64,000 nucleotides of DNA. It comes from Halodurantibacterium flavum (GTDB taxonomy: Bacteria; Pseudomonadota; Alphaproteobacteria; Rhodobacterales; Rhodobacteraceae). The notes beneath the pieces are model-generated. The model was not told where the DNA came from and made no database searches. It saw nothing but the letters and a program-made list of their open reading frames with translations. The stretch is taken from NCBI RefSeq assembly GCF_042681825.1, contig NZ_JBHUGH010000005.1:343850-407849 (forward strand). Reading direction: 5' to 3'. The position numbers and the translations under genes are program-made. The first letter of the stretch is position 1, and every line of letters starts with the position of its first letter. This document shows, in pieces, positions 20,023 to 27,837 of this stretch.

Positions 20023-20441
20023 CCAAACCGGTGGTGCGGCTCCGCCCGCACCATTTCCGTTGCGCGCTCGGGTATGAGGGCAAGGGCTATTCGCCCGATT
20101 TCACCCGCAACATGACCGAGGTGGTGATGGGTCGCCTGCGCGCGCCCGGTGGCGGCGAGGTGATGATCGAGGTCACGGGCGCCGCCGATACGCTCTGCGC
20201 CCCCTGTCCGCGCCGGCGCGGCACGGGATGCGAGGCGCAGGCAAAGATCGACGCCCTGGACATGGCCCATGCAGGCGCGCTGCGTCTGGCACCGGGCGAC
20301 CGCGTGACCTGGGGCGAGGCAAAGCGACGGATCGTTGAGCGGGTCGCGCCCGGCGATCTGCCCCGCATCTGCGCGGGCTGCGCCTGGCAGGCCGGCGGCA
20401 TGTGCGAGGCTGCGCTGACGCGTTTGCACGCCGATCCCTGA
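20019..20441 (+). CDS. DUF1284 cysteine-rich protein
   Basis: Encodes 140 aa beginning MTKPVVRLRPHHFRCALGY; RxRPHHxxCxLGYxGKGYS is the DUF1284 (PF06935) hallmark. Further conserved Cys pairs occur in CAPCPRRRGTGC and CAGCAWQAGGMC, suggesting metal or Fe-S binding. The function of the family is not known. The start was chosen because it overlaps the purF stop as ATGA, implying translational coupling to purine synthesis, although a functional link is not established. Confidence 0.88.
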   Translation: MTKPVVRLRPHHFRCALGYEGKGYSPDFTRNMTEVVMGRLRAPGGGEVMIEVTGAADTLCAPCPRRRGTGCEAQAKIDALDMAHAGALRLAPGDRVTWGEAKRRIVERVAPGDLPRICAGCAWQAGGMCEAALTRLHADP

Positions 20442-20453
20442 CCCGCGACGTCT

Positions 20454-20867
20454 TTACCAGAGCTTGACGCCCGGCAGCCGCGCGGACTGGGTGATCCATT
20501 CCGTCAGCAGATCTTCGTCCAGCGCGTCCCCTTCTGCGATGTTGAGATACCGCACCCCTTCCACCTTCGAGGCACCCGGGGGCACCGGCACAAGGTCGGT
20601 GCCGCGCATGAAGGTCAGTTGCACATGATTGCGGTAGCAGTAGATCGAAAAGAACCAGCCATCCTCTTTGCCGTAAAGCGGCGTATTCCAGCGAACGGCC
20701 TTGCGAACGGCGGGAAAGCTTTGGGTGACGATGCGATCCAGCCGTTCACCCACGCCACGTTTCCAGCCGGGCATCGCTTCAATATAGGCGTGGACCGGCC
20801 CTTCCCCATCGCCCTTCGGGATTTGCGGATTGCCGCTGGAAAGCAGTTTGGGCGCGTCGTCCTGCAT
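20454..20867 (-). CDS. DUF1801 domain protein
   Basis: Encodes 137 aa. The central segment AVRWNTPLYGKEDGWFFSIY, then YRNHVQLTFMRG and KVEGVRYLNIAEGDALDE, matches DUF1801 (PF08818; YdhG/frataxin-like fold). Members of the fold have been proposed to bind iron, but no role can be assigned here. GTG at 20870 directly precedes the ATG at 20867; either could be used. Convergent with the DUF1284 gene, 12 bases apart. Confidence 0.85.
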   Translation of the reverse strand: MQDDAPKLLSSGNPQIPKGDGEGPVHAYIEAMPGWKRGVGERLDRIVTQSFPAVRKAVRWNTPLYGKEDGWFFSIYCYRNHVQLTFMRGTDLVPVPPGASKVEGVRYLNIAEGDALDEDLLTEWITQSARLPGVKLW

Positions 20868-20930
20868 CACCTTTATTCCCGTCGCTACTCGCCCCGTCAG
20901 TCTGACGGATAATTCCGCCCGGGCAAAATG

Positions 20931-20959
20931 AAAAACCCCGCGCCACCAGGGCGCGGGGT
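20931..20959 (-). terminator. Rho-independent terminator of bioY
   Basis: On the minus strand a perfect 10-bp GC stem (arms 20950-20959 and 20935-20944, five-base loop) is followed by U5 (A-run 20931-20935) and a further AU-rich stretch. It lies 25 bases after the bioY stop codon. Confidence 0.9.
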
Positions 20960-20983
20960 CGATGATCGCCTTGGTTGAAAGTC

Positions 20984-21556
20984 TCAGCCGCGCGCCGACA
21001 GCGCCTTCCAGCCGCCGGCCACGGCCAGCGCGGCGATGGCCGATTTCACCACGCCACCGATCAGGAACGGCAGCACGGCCGCGTCGAAGGCGCCGCCCAG
21101 CGACAGCGGCGTCACGGCGTAAAGCCAGAACATGCCGGGCACGAAAAGCAGCGTCGCCGGCACCAGTGCTGCGACAAAGAGCCGGGCAAAGCCGCGATCA
21201 AACCCACGCTCGACCATCAGGCCGGTCGCCCAGGCCATCGCGATGAAGCCCATCAGGAACCCGCCCGTCGGCCCGACAAGGTGATGCGCCCCGGCGCCGC
21301 CCCCTGCAAAGACCGGCAGGCCCATCGCCCCCTCGATCAGGTAGGCCACCATGGTTGCCGCCGCCAGCCGCGACCCGTAGGTCAGCCCGATCACCGAGAT
21401 GGCGAGCGTCTGCAGCGTCATCGGGACGGGGAACATCGGCACGCTTACTTGCGCGGAAAGCCCCATGATGAGCGAGCCGCCCAGCACCAGCATGATCTGC
21501 GAAAGAAGCGTGTTCTGGCCACCGAGCGCGGCGGAAAGTGTGGAAGAACGGTTCAT
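20984..21556 (-). CDS. bioY: BioY biotin transporter substrate-binding subunit
   Basis: Encodes 190 aa with about six membrane segments. Family motifs are visible: SAQVSVPMFPVPMTLQTLAI near the N-terminus, EGAMGLPVFAGG and GPTGGFLMGFIAMAW in the middle. BioY is the S-component of ECF-type biotin uptake; no bioM or bioN is nearby, so it probably works alone, as described for rhodobacterial BioY, or shares a distant energizing module. I see no BioR-type TTATnnATAA operator upstream. Transcription ends at the strong terminator just downstream. Confidence 0.95.
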   Translation of the reverse strand: MNRSSTLSAALGGQNTLLSQIMLVLGGSLIMGLSAQVSVPMFPVPMTLQTLAISVIGLTYGSRLAAATMVAYLIEGAMGLPVFAGGGAGAHHLVGPTGGFLMGFIAMAWATGLMVERGFDRGFARLFVAALVPATLLFVPGMFWLYAVTPLSLGGAFDAAVLPFLIGGVVKSAIAALAVAGGWKALSARG

Positions 21557-21687
21557 GGGGTCGGGCCCTCCGGCTTGAATTCCTTTGCACCGTTATTCCG
21601 CGCGGCCCGGATGCTGTCAATGTCGCAGGCGGCGCACGGCGCGCGTTTGGCCTTGCCCAGCCATTCCCGGGGTGCCATTAGAGCGCC

Positions 21688-22347
21688 ATGAACACGACCA
21701 CTACCGCCCCGATCGCACTTGTCACCGGCGCTTCCCGCGGGATCGGCGCAGCCCTTTCCGAAGGCCTCGCCGCCCGTGGCTGGCATGTCATCGCCGTCGC
21801 CCGCACGGTGGGCGCGCTGGAAGAGCTCGATGACCGGATCAAGGCGGTCGGCGGGTCGGCCACGCTTGCCCCCATGGACATCACGAATGAAGATGCGATG
21901 CGCCATCTCTGCCGGTCGGTGCATGATCGCTGGGGGCGGGTCGATCTGTGGGTCCATGCAGCGATCCACGCGCCGCCGCTGTCGCCCGCCGGGCATGTCG
22001 CGATCAAGGACTGGGACAAGTCCATCGCCGTCAACGCCCGCGCGACCGGCATACTGATCCCGATGGTCGAGCCGCTGCTGCGGGCATCCGACCGGGGCAC
22101 CGCGCTTTTCCTCGACGACCCGCGCGCGGGCGAGAAGTTCTTTGGCGCCTATGGGGCGTCCAAGGCCGCCCAGATGGCGCTGGCCCGCAGCTGGCAGGCC
22201 GAAGGCGCCCGGATCGGCCCCCGCGTCGTGATCGCTGCGCCCGCGCCTATGCCTACGGCGACCCGTGCCCGCTTTTTCCCCGGTGAGGACCGCGAAAGCC
22301 TCTCGGCGCCGCGCGATGAGGCAGAGAAGATACTCGCCGCGCTCTGA
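21688..22347 (+). CDS. Short-chain dehydrogenase/reductase-fold protein lacking canonical catalytic residues
   Basis: Encodes 219 aa. The N-terminal Rossmann motif ALVTGASRGIGAAL (TGxxxGxG) is intact, so NAD(P) binding is likely. YGASKAAQ supplies the usual Tyr and Lys. However the NNAG motif is replaced by VHAAIHAP, and the serine expected about 13 residues before the Tyr is absent (ALFLDDPRAGEKFF). The protein is also shorter than most SDRs. It may be a divergent reductase or a non-catalytic member. It stands alone, divergent from bioY. Confidence 0.85.
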   Translation: MNTTTTAPIALVTGASRGIGAALSEGLAARGWHVIAVARTVGALEELDDRIKAVGGSATLAPMDITNEDAMRHLCRSVHDRWGRVDLWVHAAIHAPPLSPAGHVAIKDWDKSIAVNARATGILIPMVEPLLRASDRGTALFLDDPRAGEKFFGAYGASKAAQMALARSWQAEGARIGPRVVIAAPAPMPTATRARFFPGEDRESLSAPRDEAEKILAAL

Positions 22348-22415
22348 ACGCCCCGCGAACCCTTTACGCCCCCCGCCCGTGCGACTAATCAGGGGCGGCA
22401 GGCAAAGGGGGCACC

Positions 22416-23213
22416 ATGCGCATTCTCATCACCAATGACGACGGCATAAATGCACCCGGGCTCGCCGTGCTGGCCGAGATCGCCCATGACATCGCCGGAC
22501 CGGATGGCGAGGTCTGGACCGTCGCGCCCGCCTTTGAGCAATCGGGCGTCGCGCATTGCATCAGCTATACCCATCCGATGATGATCGCGCGGCTCGACAC
22601 GCGCCGTTTCGCGGCCGAGGGAAGCCCCGCGGACTGCGTCCTTGCCGGGCTTTACGATGTGCTGGAAGGCGCGCGCCCCGATCTTGTCCTGTCGGGCGTC
22701 AACCGGGGCAACAATTCCGCCGAGAACGTGATGTATTCCGGCACCGTGGGCGGCGCGATGGAAGCCGCGCTTCAGGGCCTGCCCGCCATCGCGCTGTCGC
22801 AATACATGGGCCCCGCCACGTCCGAGCTTTCCGACCCGTTCGAAGCCGCGCGCCGGCATGGAACGCGTGTGGTCCGAGAGCTGCTGGACAACGGGATCTG
22901 GGATCAGGGCGACTATCGCCTGTTCTACAACGTGAACTTCCCCCCCTGCGGAGCCGAGGCCGTGCGCGGTTTGCGCGTGGCACCACAAGGCTATCGCAAG
23001 GACAGCTTTTTCGGGGTGGAGCCGCATATCTCCCCGTCAGGGCGCAAGTTTCTCTGGATCACCGGCGGCGCACAGCACATGCCGACGGCACCCGGCACGG
23101 ATGCGGCGGTCAATCTGGACGGCTATATCTCGGTCACGCCGCTGCGGGCGGATCTCACGGCGCATGATACGCTCGACGCGCTGCGCCAGCGGCTGGAGGA
23201 ACCCGCCGCATGA
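22416..23213 (+). CDS. surE: 5'/3'-nucleotidase SurE
   Basis: Encodes 265 aa. SurE is a metal-dependent nucleotidase and exopolyphosphatase linked to stationary-phase survival. The N-terminal metal site MRILITNDDGINAPG holds Asp8 and Asp9; VAPAFEQSGV and LSGVNRGNNSAENVMYSGTV carry the Ser and Asn ligands. An AAAGGGG site precedes the ATG. The stop overlaps pcm by four bases, the conserved surE-pcm order seen in many proteobacteria. Confidence 0.97.
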   Translation: MRILITNDDGINAPGLAVLAEIAHDIAGPDGEVWTVAPAFEQSGVAHCISYTHPMMIARLDTRRFAAEGSPADCVLAGLYDVLEGARPDLVLSGVNRGNNSAENVMYSGTVGGAMEAALQGLPAIALSQYMGPATSELSDPFEAARRHGTRVVRELLDNGIWDQGDYRLFYNVNFPPCGAEAVRGLRVAPQGYRKDSFFGVEPHISPSGRKFLWITGGAQHMPTAPGTDAAVNLDGYISVTPLRADLTAHDTLDALRQRLEEPAA

Positions 23214-23851
23214 CCGACCCCGCCGAGAGGACGATGCGTTTTCTTTATGGTCTGCGGTCTGCGGGCGTTACGGATGCGCGGGTTCTTACGGCGATGGAAC
23301 GGATCGACCGCGGCGCATTTGTGCGGGGCATCTTTGCCGAACGCGCCTATGAGGACATGCCCCTGCCCATCGCCTGCGGCCAGACGATCAGCCAGCCTTC
23401 GGTGGTGGGGCTGATGACGCAGGCGCTGCAGGTCAATTCCCGCGACAAGGTGCTGGAGATCGGCACGGGGTCCGGCTATCAGGCGGCGATCCTGTCGCAG
23501 CTTGCGCGCCGGGTCTACACCGTCGATCGCCACCGCCGTCTGGTGCGCGAGGCGAGCGAGGTGTTCCAGGCGCTCTCGCTTGCCAATATCACGGCGCTGA
23601 CCGCCGATGGCAGCTTTGGCCTGCCCGATCAGGCGCCGTTCGACCGCATCATCGTGACTGCCGCCGCCGAGGATCCGCCCAGCCCTCTCTTGGCGCAACT
23701 GCGGATCGGGGGTATCATGGTGCTTCCCGTGGGCCAGTCCGATACGGTGCAGCACCTGATCAAGGTGACGAAAACCGAGACCGGGCTGGACTATGAGGAA
23801 ATGCGCCCGGTGCGTTTTGTTCCGCTGCTCGAAGGGCTGGGGCAGGAATGA
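23210..23851 (+). CDS. pcm: Protein-L-isoaspartate O-methyltransferase
   Basis: Encodes 213 aa. It methylates L-isoaspartyl residues with S-adenosylmethionine to start repair of aged proteins. The substrate-recognition loop LPIACGQTISQPSVVGLMTQ and the AdoMet motif VLEIGTGSGYQAAIL are intact, followed by FDRIIVTAAAEDPP. It overlaps surE as ATGA, and the LysM/M23 lipoprotein gene follows 87 bases later, echoing the surE-pcm-nlpD order of other proteobacteria. Confidence 0.97.
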   Translation: MTDPAERTMRFLYGLRSAGVTDARVLTAMERIDRGAFVRGIFAERAYEDMPLPIACGQTISQPSVVGLMTQALQVNSRDKVLEIGTGSGYQAAILSQLARRVYTVDRHRRLVREASEVFQALSLANITALTADGSFGLPDQAPFDRIIVTAAAEDPPSPLLAQLRIGGIMVLPVGQSDTVQHLIKVTKTETGLDYEEMRPVRFVPLLEGLGQE

Positions 23852-23938
23852 TCCTGCCACCGGCCCTGCGCGCGCAATTCACCCGCCGCGCGATGCGGCC
23901 AATAGCCCGGTGAAGGGCAAAGGATCGAGGTAACAGTC

Positions 23939-25138
23939 ATGCAGAGTACCGCCAACCGTCGCTTGATGAACGGGATCTTTGCCGGGTCCGCCATACTGCT
24001 GCTTGCCGCCTGCGGGGGCAACACGATCAGCGGTCCGCGCGACTGGGACCTGCGCGCGCCCGGCGGCGGGATCAATACGGCGGACGCGGCGACGCAGGCA
24101 ACGCTTGCGCGCCCGCAGCCCGATGCGAACGGCGTCATCACCTATCCGAACTATCAGGTCGCCATCGCGCGCCCGGGCGATACGGTCGCAACGGTGGCGA
24201 ACCGCATCGGCCTGCCTCCGGCCGAGCTTGCGCAGCATAACGGGCTGGATGCCGATCTGGTGCTCCGCCAGAACGAGGTTCTGGTTCTGCCGCGTCAGGT
24301 CGCAAGCGGCGGGATGGGCGGTGAGGCAATGCCCGGCAGCGGCATCGCGACCGAGGCCATCGACATCACCACCCTTGCCGGCAGCGCGATCGACCGCGCC
24401 ACACCCACTGCCCAACCCGCCGCGGCGAGCGCTGCCCCTGCGCAGGCCTCGGGGCCGGAGCCCGTCCGCCATCAGGTCCGGCGTGGCGAGACCGCCTATG
24501 GCATCGCCCGCACCTATAACGTCACGCCTCGCGCGCTGGCGGACTGGAACGGGCTGGGCCCCGACATGGCCGTGCGCGAAGGGCAGTTTCTGCTGATCCC
24601 GGTGGCCGACGATACCCGCCGCCAGGCCGCGGTCGCAGCCCCTGCGCCCACCAGCGCGCCGGGTCAGGGGTCGCCGACCCCCGTGCCGCCTTCGGCCTCG
24701 GCGCCCTTGCCGGATCCGGCCGCGACGACACCGCCCGCCGCGCCCGCCTCACCCAATATGGGGGAACAACGCACGGCGGCGTCAGGCAGCGCGCGCTTTG
24801 CGATGCCGGTCCAGGGCCAGATCATCCGCCCGTTCGAGCCGCGGCGGAACGACGGCGTGGATATCGGGGCCGCCGCCGGCACGACCGTTCAGGCGGCCGA
24901 TGACGGGACCGTTGCGGCGATCACCCGCGATACCGATCAGGTGCCGATCCTGGTGATCCGCCATAGCGGCAACCTGATGACGGTCTATGCCAATGTGGAC
25001 AATATCGCAGTGGAACGGGGCGAGACCGTCCGCCGCGGTCAGGCCATCGCGTCGGTACGGGCGGGCAGCCCGTCCTTCGTGCATTTCGAGGTTCGTGACG
25101 GCTTTGATGCGGTCGATCCGATGCCCTACCTCCAGTAG
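23939..25138 (+). CDS. NlpD-like lipoprotein with two LysM domains and a degenerate LytM/M23 domain
   Basis: Encodes 399 aa. A lipoprotein signal ends in LLLAACGG (lipidated Cys at about 26). Two LysM peptidoglycan-binding domains follow: one opening VAIARPGDTVATVANRIGL, one opening HQVRRGETAYGIARTYNVT. A Pro/Ala-rich linker leads to a C-terminal LytM domain (about 285-399; FAMPVQGQIIRPFEP onward). The zinc ligands look incomplete: the first HxxxD site reads NDGVDIG, HAH is absent (VYANVDN), and only VHFEVR remains. It is therefore probably an NlpD/EnvC-type amidase activator rather than a peptidase. Placement after pcm supports this. Confidence 0.9.
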   Translation: MQSTANRRLMNGIFAGSAILLLAACGGNTISGPRDWDLRAPGGGINTADAATQATLARPQPDANGVITYPNYQVAIARPGDTVATVANRIGLPPAELAQHNGLDADLVLRQNEVLVLPRQVASGGMGGEAMPGSGIATEAIDITTLAGSAIDRATPTAQPAAASAAPAQASGPEPVRHQVRRGETAYGIARTYNVTPRALADWNGLGPDMAVREGQFLLIPVADDTRRQAAVAAPAPTSAPGQGSPTPVPPSASAPLPDPAATTPPAAPASPNMGEQRTAASGSARFAMPVQGQIIRPFEPRRNDGVDIGAAAGTTVQAADDGTVAAITRDTDQVPILVIRHSGNLMTVYANVDNIAVERGETVRRGQAIASVRAGSPSFVHFEVRDGFDAVDPMPYLQ

Positions 25139-25140
25139 GG

Positions 25141-25980
25141 TCAGATCCGGACGCCGTGACGCCCGGCGAGATCGGTAAAGAACTGCCAGGCGACGCGGCC
25201 CGACCGGGCGCCTCGGGTCGCCTGCCACTCGATCGCCTCGGCTCGCAGCTGATCCTCGGGCATATGCAACCCGTGGGCTGCGCAATAGCCGCGGATCATC
25301 TCCAGGTATTCGTCCTGGCTACAGGGGTGAAAGCCGAGCCACAGGCCGAACCGATCCGAGAGCGACACTTTCTCTTCCACCGCCTCTGACGGGGAAATGG
25401 CACTCGACCTCTCGTTCTCGATCATGTCGCGAGGCATCAGGTGGCGACGGTTCGAGGTCGCGTAGAACAGCACATTTTCGGGCCGCCCCTCGATCCCGCC
25501 ATCCAGCACAGCCTTGAGCGATTTGTAATGCTGGTCGTCATGGCTGAACGACAGGTCGTCGCAGAACAGAAGAAACCGCGCATCCGCCCCGCGCAACAGG
25601 TTCAGCAGCCGCCCCACGCTGGGCAGATCCTCGCGCTGCATCTCGACGATCGCAAGACGGTGCCCTTGGCGCAGAACCTCGGCATGGACGGCCTTCACGA
25701 GGCTCGACTTGCCCATGCCCCGCGCGCCCCACAAAAGCGCGTTGTTCGCCGGAAACCCGCGCGCGAACTGAAGCGTGTTGGTCAGAAGCGTGTCGCGCGC
25801 CCGGTCCACCCCCACAAGCAGTGACAGATCGACCCGCGACACCTGGGGCACCGGGTCGAGCCGGTCCGGCGCCACATGCCACACAAAGGCCGAGGCAGCG
25901 CCGAAATCCGGCGCGGGTTGTGGCGGCGGCGAGATACGTTCCAGCGCATCGGCCAGACGGCGCAACGCGTCGTCACTCAT
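25141..25980 (-). CDS. DUF815 family AAA-like ATPase
   Basis: Encodes 279 aa. Walker A is WGARGMGKSSL (about 84-94), and FLLFCDDLSF is a Walker B-like acidic strand; NVLFYATSNRRHLMP gives a sensor-like Asn motif. The whole matches DUF815 (PF05673), uncharacterised ATPases widespread in alphaproteobacteria. Its ATG overlaps the tatC stop as ATGA, so it belongs to the tatABC transcription unit here. Two bases separate its stop from that of the convergent lipoprotein gene. A role in protein export is suggested only by position. Confidence 0.9.
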   Translation of the reverse strand: MSDDALRRLADALERISPPPQPAPDFGAASAFVWHVAPDRLDPVPQVSRVDLSLLVGVDRARDTLLTNTLQFARGFPANNALLWGARGMGKSSLVKAVHAEVLRQGHRLAIVEMQREDLPSVGRLLNLLRGADARFLLFCDDLSFSHDDQHYKSLKAVLDGGIEGRPENVLFYATSNRRHLMPRDMIENERSSAISPSEAVEEKVSLSDRFGLWLGFHPCSQDEYLEMIRGYCAAHGLHMPEDQLRAEAIEWQATRGARSGRVAWQFFTDLAGRHGVRI

Positions 25981-26849
25981 GCACCTGCCTCATCGTCATC
26001 AAGCAATCCCTGCGCCCGCAGATCGTCGTTGCGCTTACGCTCAACCCTTTTGATGAGGAGGATCGAAATTTCGTAAAGCCCATAGACGACGGTAAAGAGG
26101 ATCACCTGCGAGATGACATCCGGCGGCGTCAGCACTGCCGCCACGGCAAGAATACCCACCACCGCATATTTGCGCATCTCGCCCAGACCGGCCGCCGAGA
26201 CAAGACCGGCCTTGCCCATCAATGTCAGAAGCACCGGAAGCTGGAAACAGATCCCGAAGGCAAAGATGAACTTGAGCGAGAGATCGAGCGATTCCCGCAC
26301 CGATCCAAGGAAGACCGTCGAAATCTCGCGCGCGGGGGCGGCAACCTCTGTCACCTCGCCCACGTCATCGCCCGCAAGTATTGTCGCAAGCGCCGGGATC
26401 GCGTCGGAAAAGCCGATGAAGAAATTCATCGCCATAGGCGTCACGACGTAATGCGCGAAGGCCGCGCCAATCATGAAAAGCACCGGCGATGCGATGATGA
26501 AGGGCAGAAGTGCGTTCTTTTCCGAACGGTAGAGCCCCGGCGCCACGAAACGCCAGAGTTGATGCGCGATGACCGGAAACGCCAGGGCAAAGCCGCCGAT
26601 GAACGAGATGCGCACAAGGACGAAGAACTTTTCCTGCGGCGCGGTGAAGATCAGCCTCGGGTCCTCGCCCCGTGCGCGCAGCACGTCGGCAATCGGCTCT
26701 GACAGGAACTGCAGGATCGGTTCAGCCACCAGAAAGCACAGGATCATCCCGACCGCGAAGGCCAAGACAGACCGGATCAGGCGGGTGCGCAACTCGGCAA
26801 GATGCTCGATCAGCGGCGCGCTGCTGTCGTCGATATCGTCGCCCTTCAT
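25977..26849 (-). CDS. tatC: Sec-independent translocase TatC
   Basis: Encodes 290 aa with six membrane segments. TatC is the twin-arginine signal receptor in the inner membrane. HLAELRTRLIRSV near the N-terminus, FVAPGLYRSEKN and FAFGICFQLPVLL are family hallmarks. An insert between the third and fourth segments (AGDDVGEVTEVAAPAREIST) is longer than in Escherichia coli. Overlaps tatB and the DUF815 gene by four bases each. The window also encodes a clear Tat substrate (the serine hydrolase at 10067-11083). Confidence 0.97.
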   Translation of the reverse strand: MKGDDIDDSSAPLIEHLAELRTRLIRSVLAFAVGMILCFLVAEPILQFLSEPIADVLRARGEDPRLIFTAPQEKFFVLVRISFIGGFALAFPVIAHQLWRFVAPGLYRSEKNALLPFIIASPVLFMIGAAFAHYVVTPMAMNFFIGFSDAIPALATILAGDDVGEVTEVAAPAREISTVFLGSVRESLDLSLKFIFAFGICFQLPVLLTLMGKAGLVSAAGLGEMRKYAVVGILAVAAVLTPPDVISQVILFTVVYGLYEISILLIKRVERKRNDDLRAQGLLDDDEAGA

Positions 26850-27373
26850 GCCTTGTCCTTTTCGCCCTCAGGGGCGGCAGCGTCCGGTGCGGGCGCCGGC
26901 GGTTCATCAACGGCAGGCGCGGTCGAGGGCACGGCGCCGCCGCTTGCCCGTCGGGCCGCCGCATCGGCACGGGCTGCGCGCGCCGCCGCCTGTTCCGCCG
27001 CGAGCTTGGCCGTCGCCTCACCCTGCGCAGGCTTTGGTGCGGCGGACTTTTCAGTCGCCTTGTCCTGTGGATCGCGGGGCCATTTGGCAGCCCGGCGCGG
27101 ATCGGCCTCCTTGAGGTCGCGCACCGCGTCGTTCACGCTGTCGAGCCCAAGCGCCTTGCCCGAGGTCATGTTCCGCAGGTCGCGCGTGACCTCGCGCATC
27201 CCCGCCTCATCTGCGGCATTGTCCATCGCGCGTTGAAATTCACGCGCCATGCCGCGCAGTTTGCCCGTGAACTGCCCGAGTTTGCGAAACATGATCGGCA
27301 GATCCTTCGGGCCGACCACGATCAGCGCGACAATCCCGATCACCAGAAGCTCGGTCCAGCCGATGTCCAGCAT
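26846..27373 (-). CDS. tatB: Sec-independent translocase subunit TatB
   Basis: Encodes 175 aa: a single N-terminal membrane helix (MLDIGWTELLVIGIVALIVV), the GP hinge, an amphipathic helix (KDLPIMFRKLGQFTGKLRG) and a long Ala/Pro/Lys-rich tail. TatB holds the signal peptide with TatC. The MxxIGWxE start separates it from TatA. Located between tatA and tatC with a four-base overlap to tatC. Confidence 0.96.
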   Translation of the reverse strand: MLDIGWTELLVIGIVALIVVGPKDLPIMFRKLGQFTGKLRGMAREFQRAMDNAADEAGMREVTRDLRNMTSGKALGLDSVNDAVRDLKEADPRRAAKWPRDPQDKATEKSAAPKPAQGEATAKLAAEQAAARAARADAAARRASGGAVPSTAPAVDEPPAPAPDAAAPEGEKDKA

Positions 27374-27456
27374 TTGGTCTATCCTTCAGGGGCAGGTCGC
27401 CCCGGTTTCCCCTTGGCCGCGCGCAGAGACGCGCCGCACCGTCGCGGAAGAACGTG

Positions 27457-27705
27457 TCAGACCTTGTCCTTGGCGGCCTCGGCACGGGCAGCCGTGGCGG
27501 GTGCCGGATCGACATGCGGGGTCACATCGCGCGGGGCCTCGAGGCTCTTTTCCTCATCCTCGGCGGAATCCTTGACGCCGCGCTTGAAGGCGGTGATCCC
27601 CTTGCCGACCTCGCCCATAAGGCTGCTGATCTTGCCCCGCCCGAAAAGCACCAGCACCACGATGGCGATCAGGAGAAGGCCGGGAAGGCCGATATTGTTG
27701 AGCAT
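27457..27705 (-). CDS. tatA: Sec-independent translocase subunit TatA
   Basis: Encodes 82 aa: one membrane helix (GLPGLLLIAIVVLVLFG), the FGRGKISSLMGEVGKGITAFKRG hinge and amphipathic helix characteristic of TatA, and a short acidic/Ala tail. TatA oligomers form the translocation path. First gene of the tatA-tatB-tatC-DUF815 run, with a GGGAG site upstream of the ATG. Confidence 0.96.
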   Translation of the reverse strand: MLNNIGLPGLLLIAIVVLVLFGRGKISSLMGEVGKGITAFKRGVKDSAEDEEKSLEAPRDVTPHVDPAPATAARAEAAKDKV

Positions 27706-27837
27706 GTGTCACTCCCTTTTGCCCGCCCGCTGCGCGGGGCGGTTTCATGACACCCCCACATTTACGATCAAGGCGGGCCGGATCAAAGCCCCTATCCATC
27801 ACATTTGCGGGTTTTCTTCGGGCGAGGCCCGCTGTGC

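Noticed and set aside
21557..21687. BioR operator upstream of bioY
   Set aside because: No TTATnnATAA-type dyad is present in the intergenic region.
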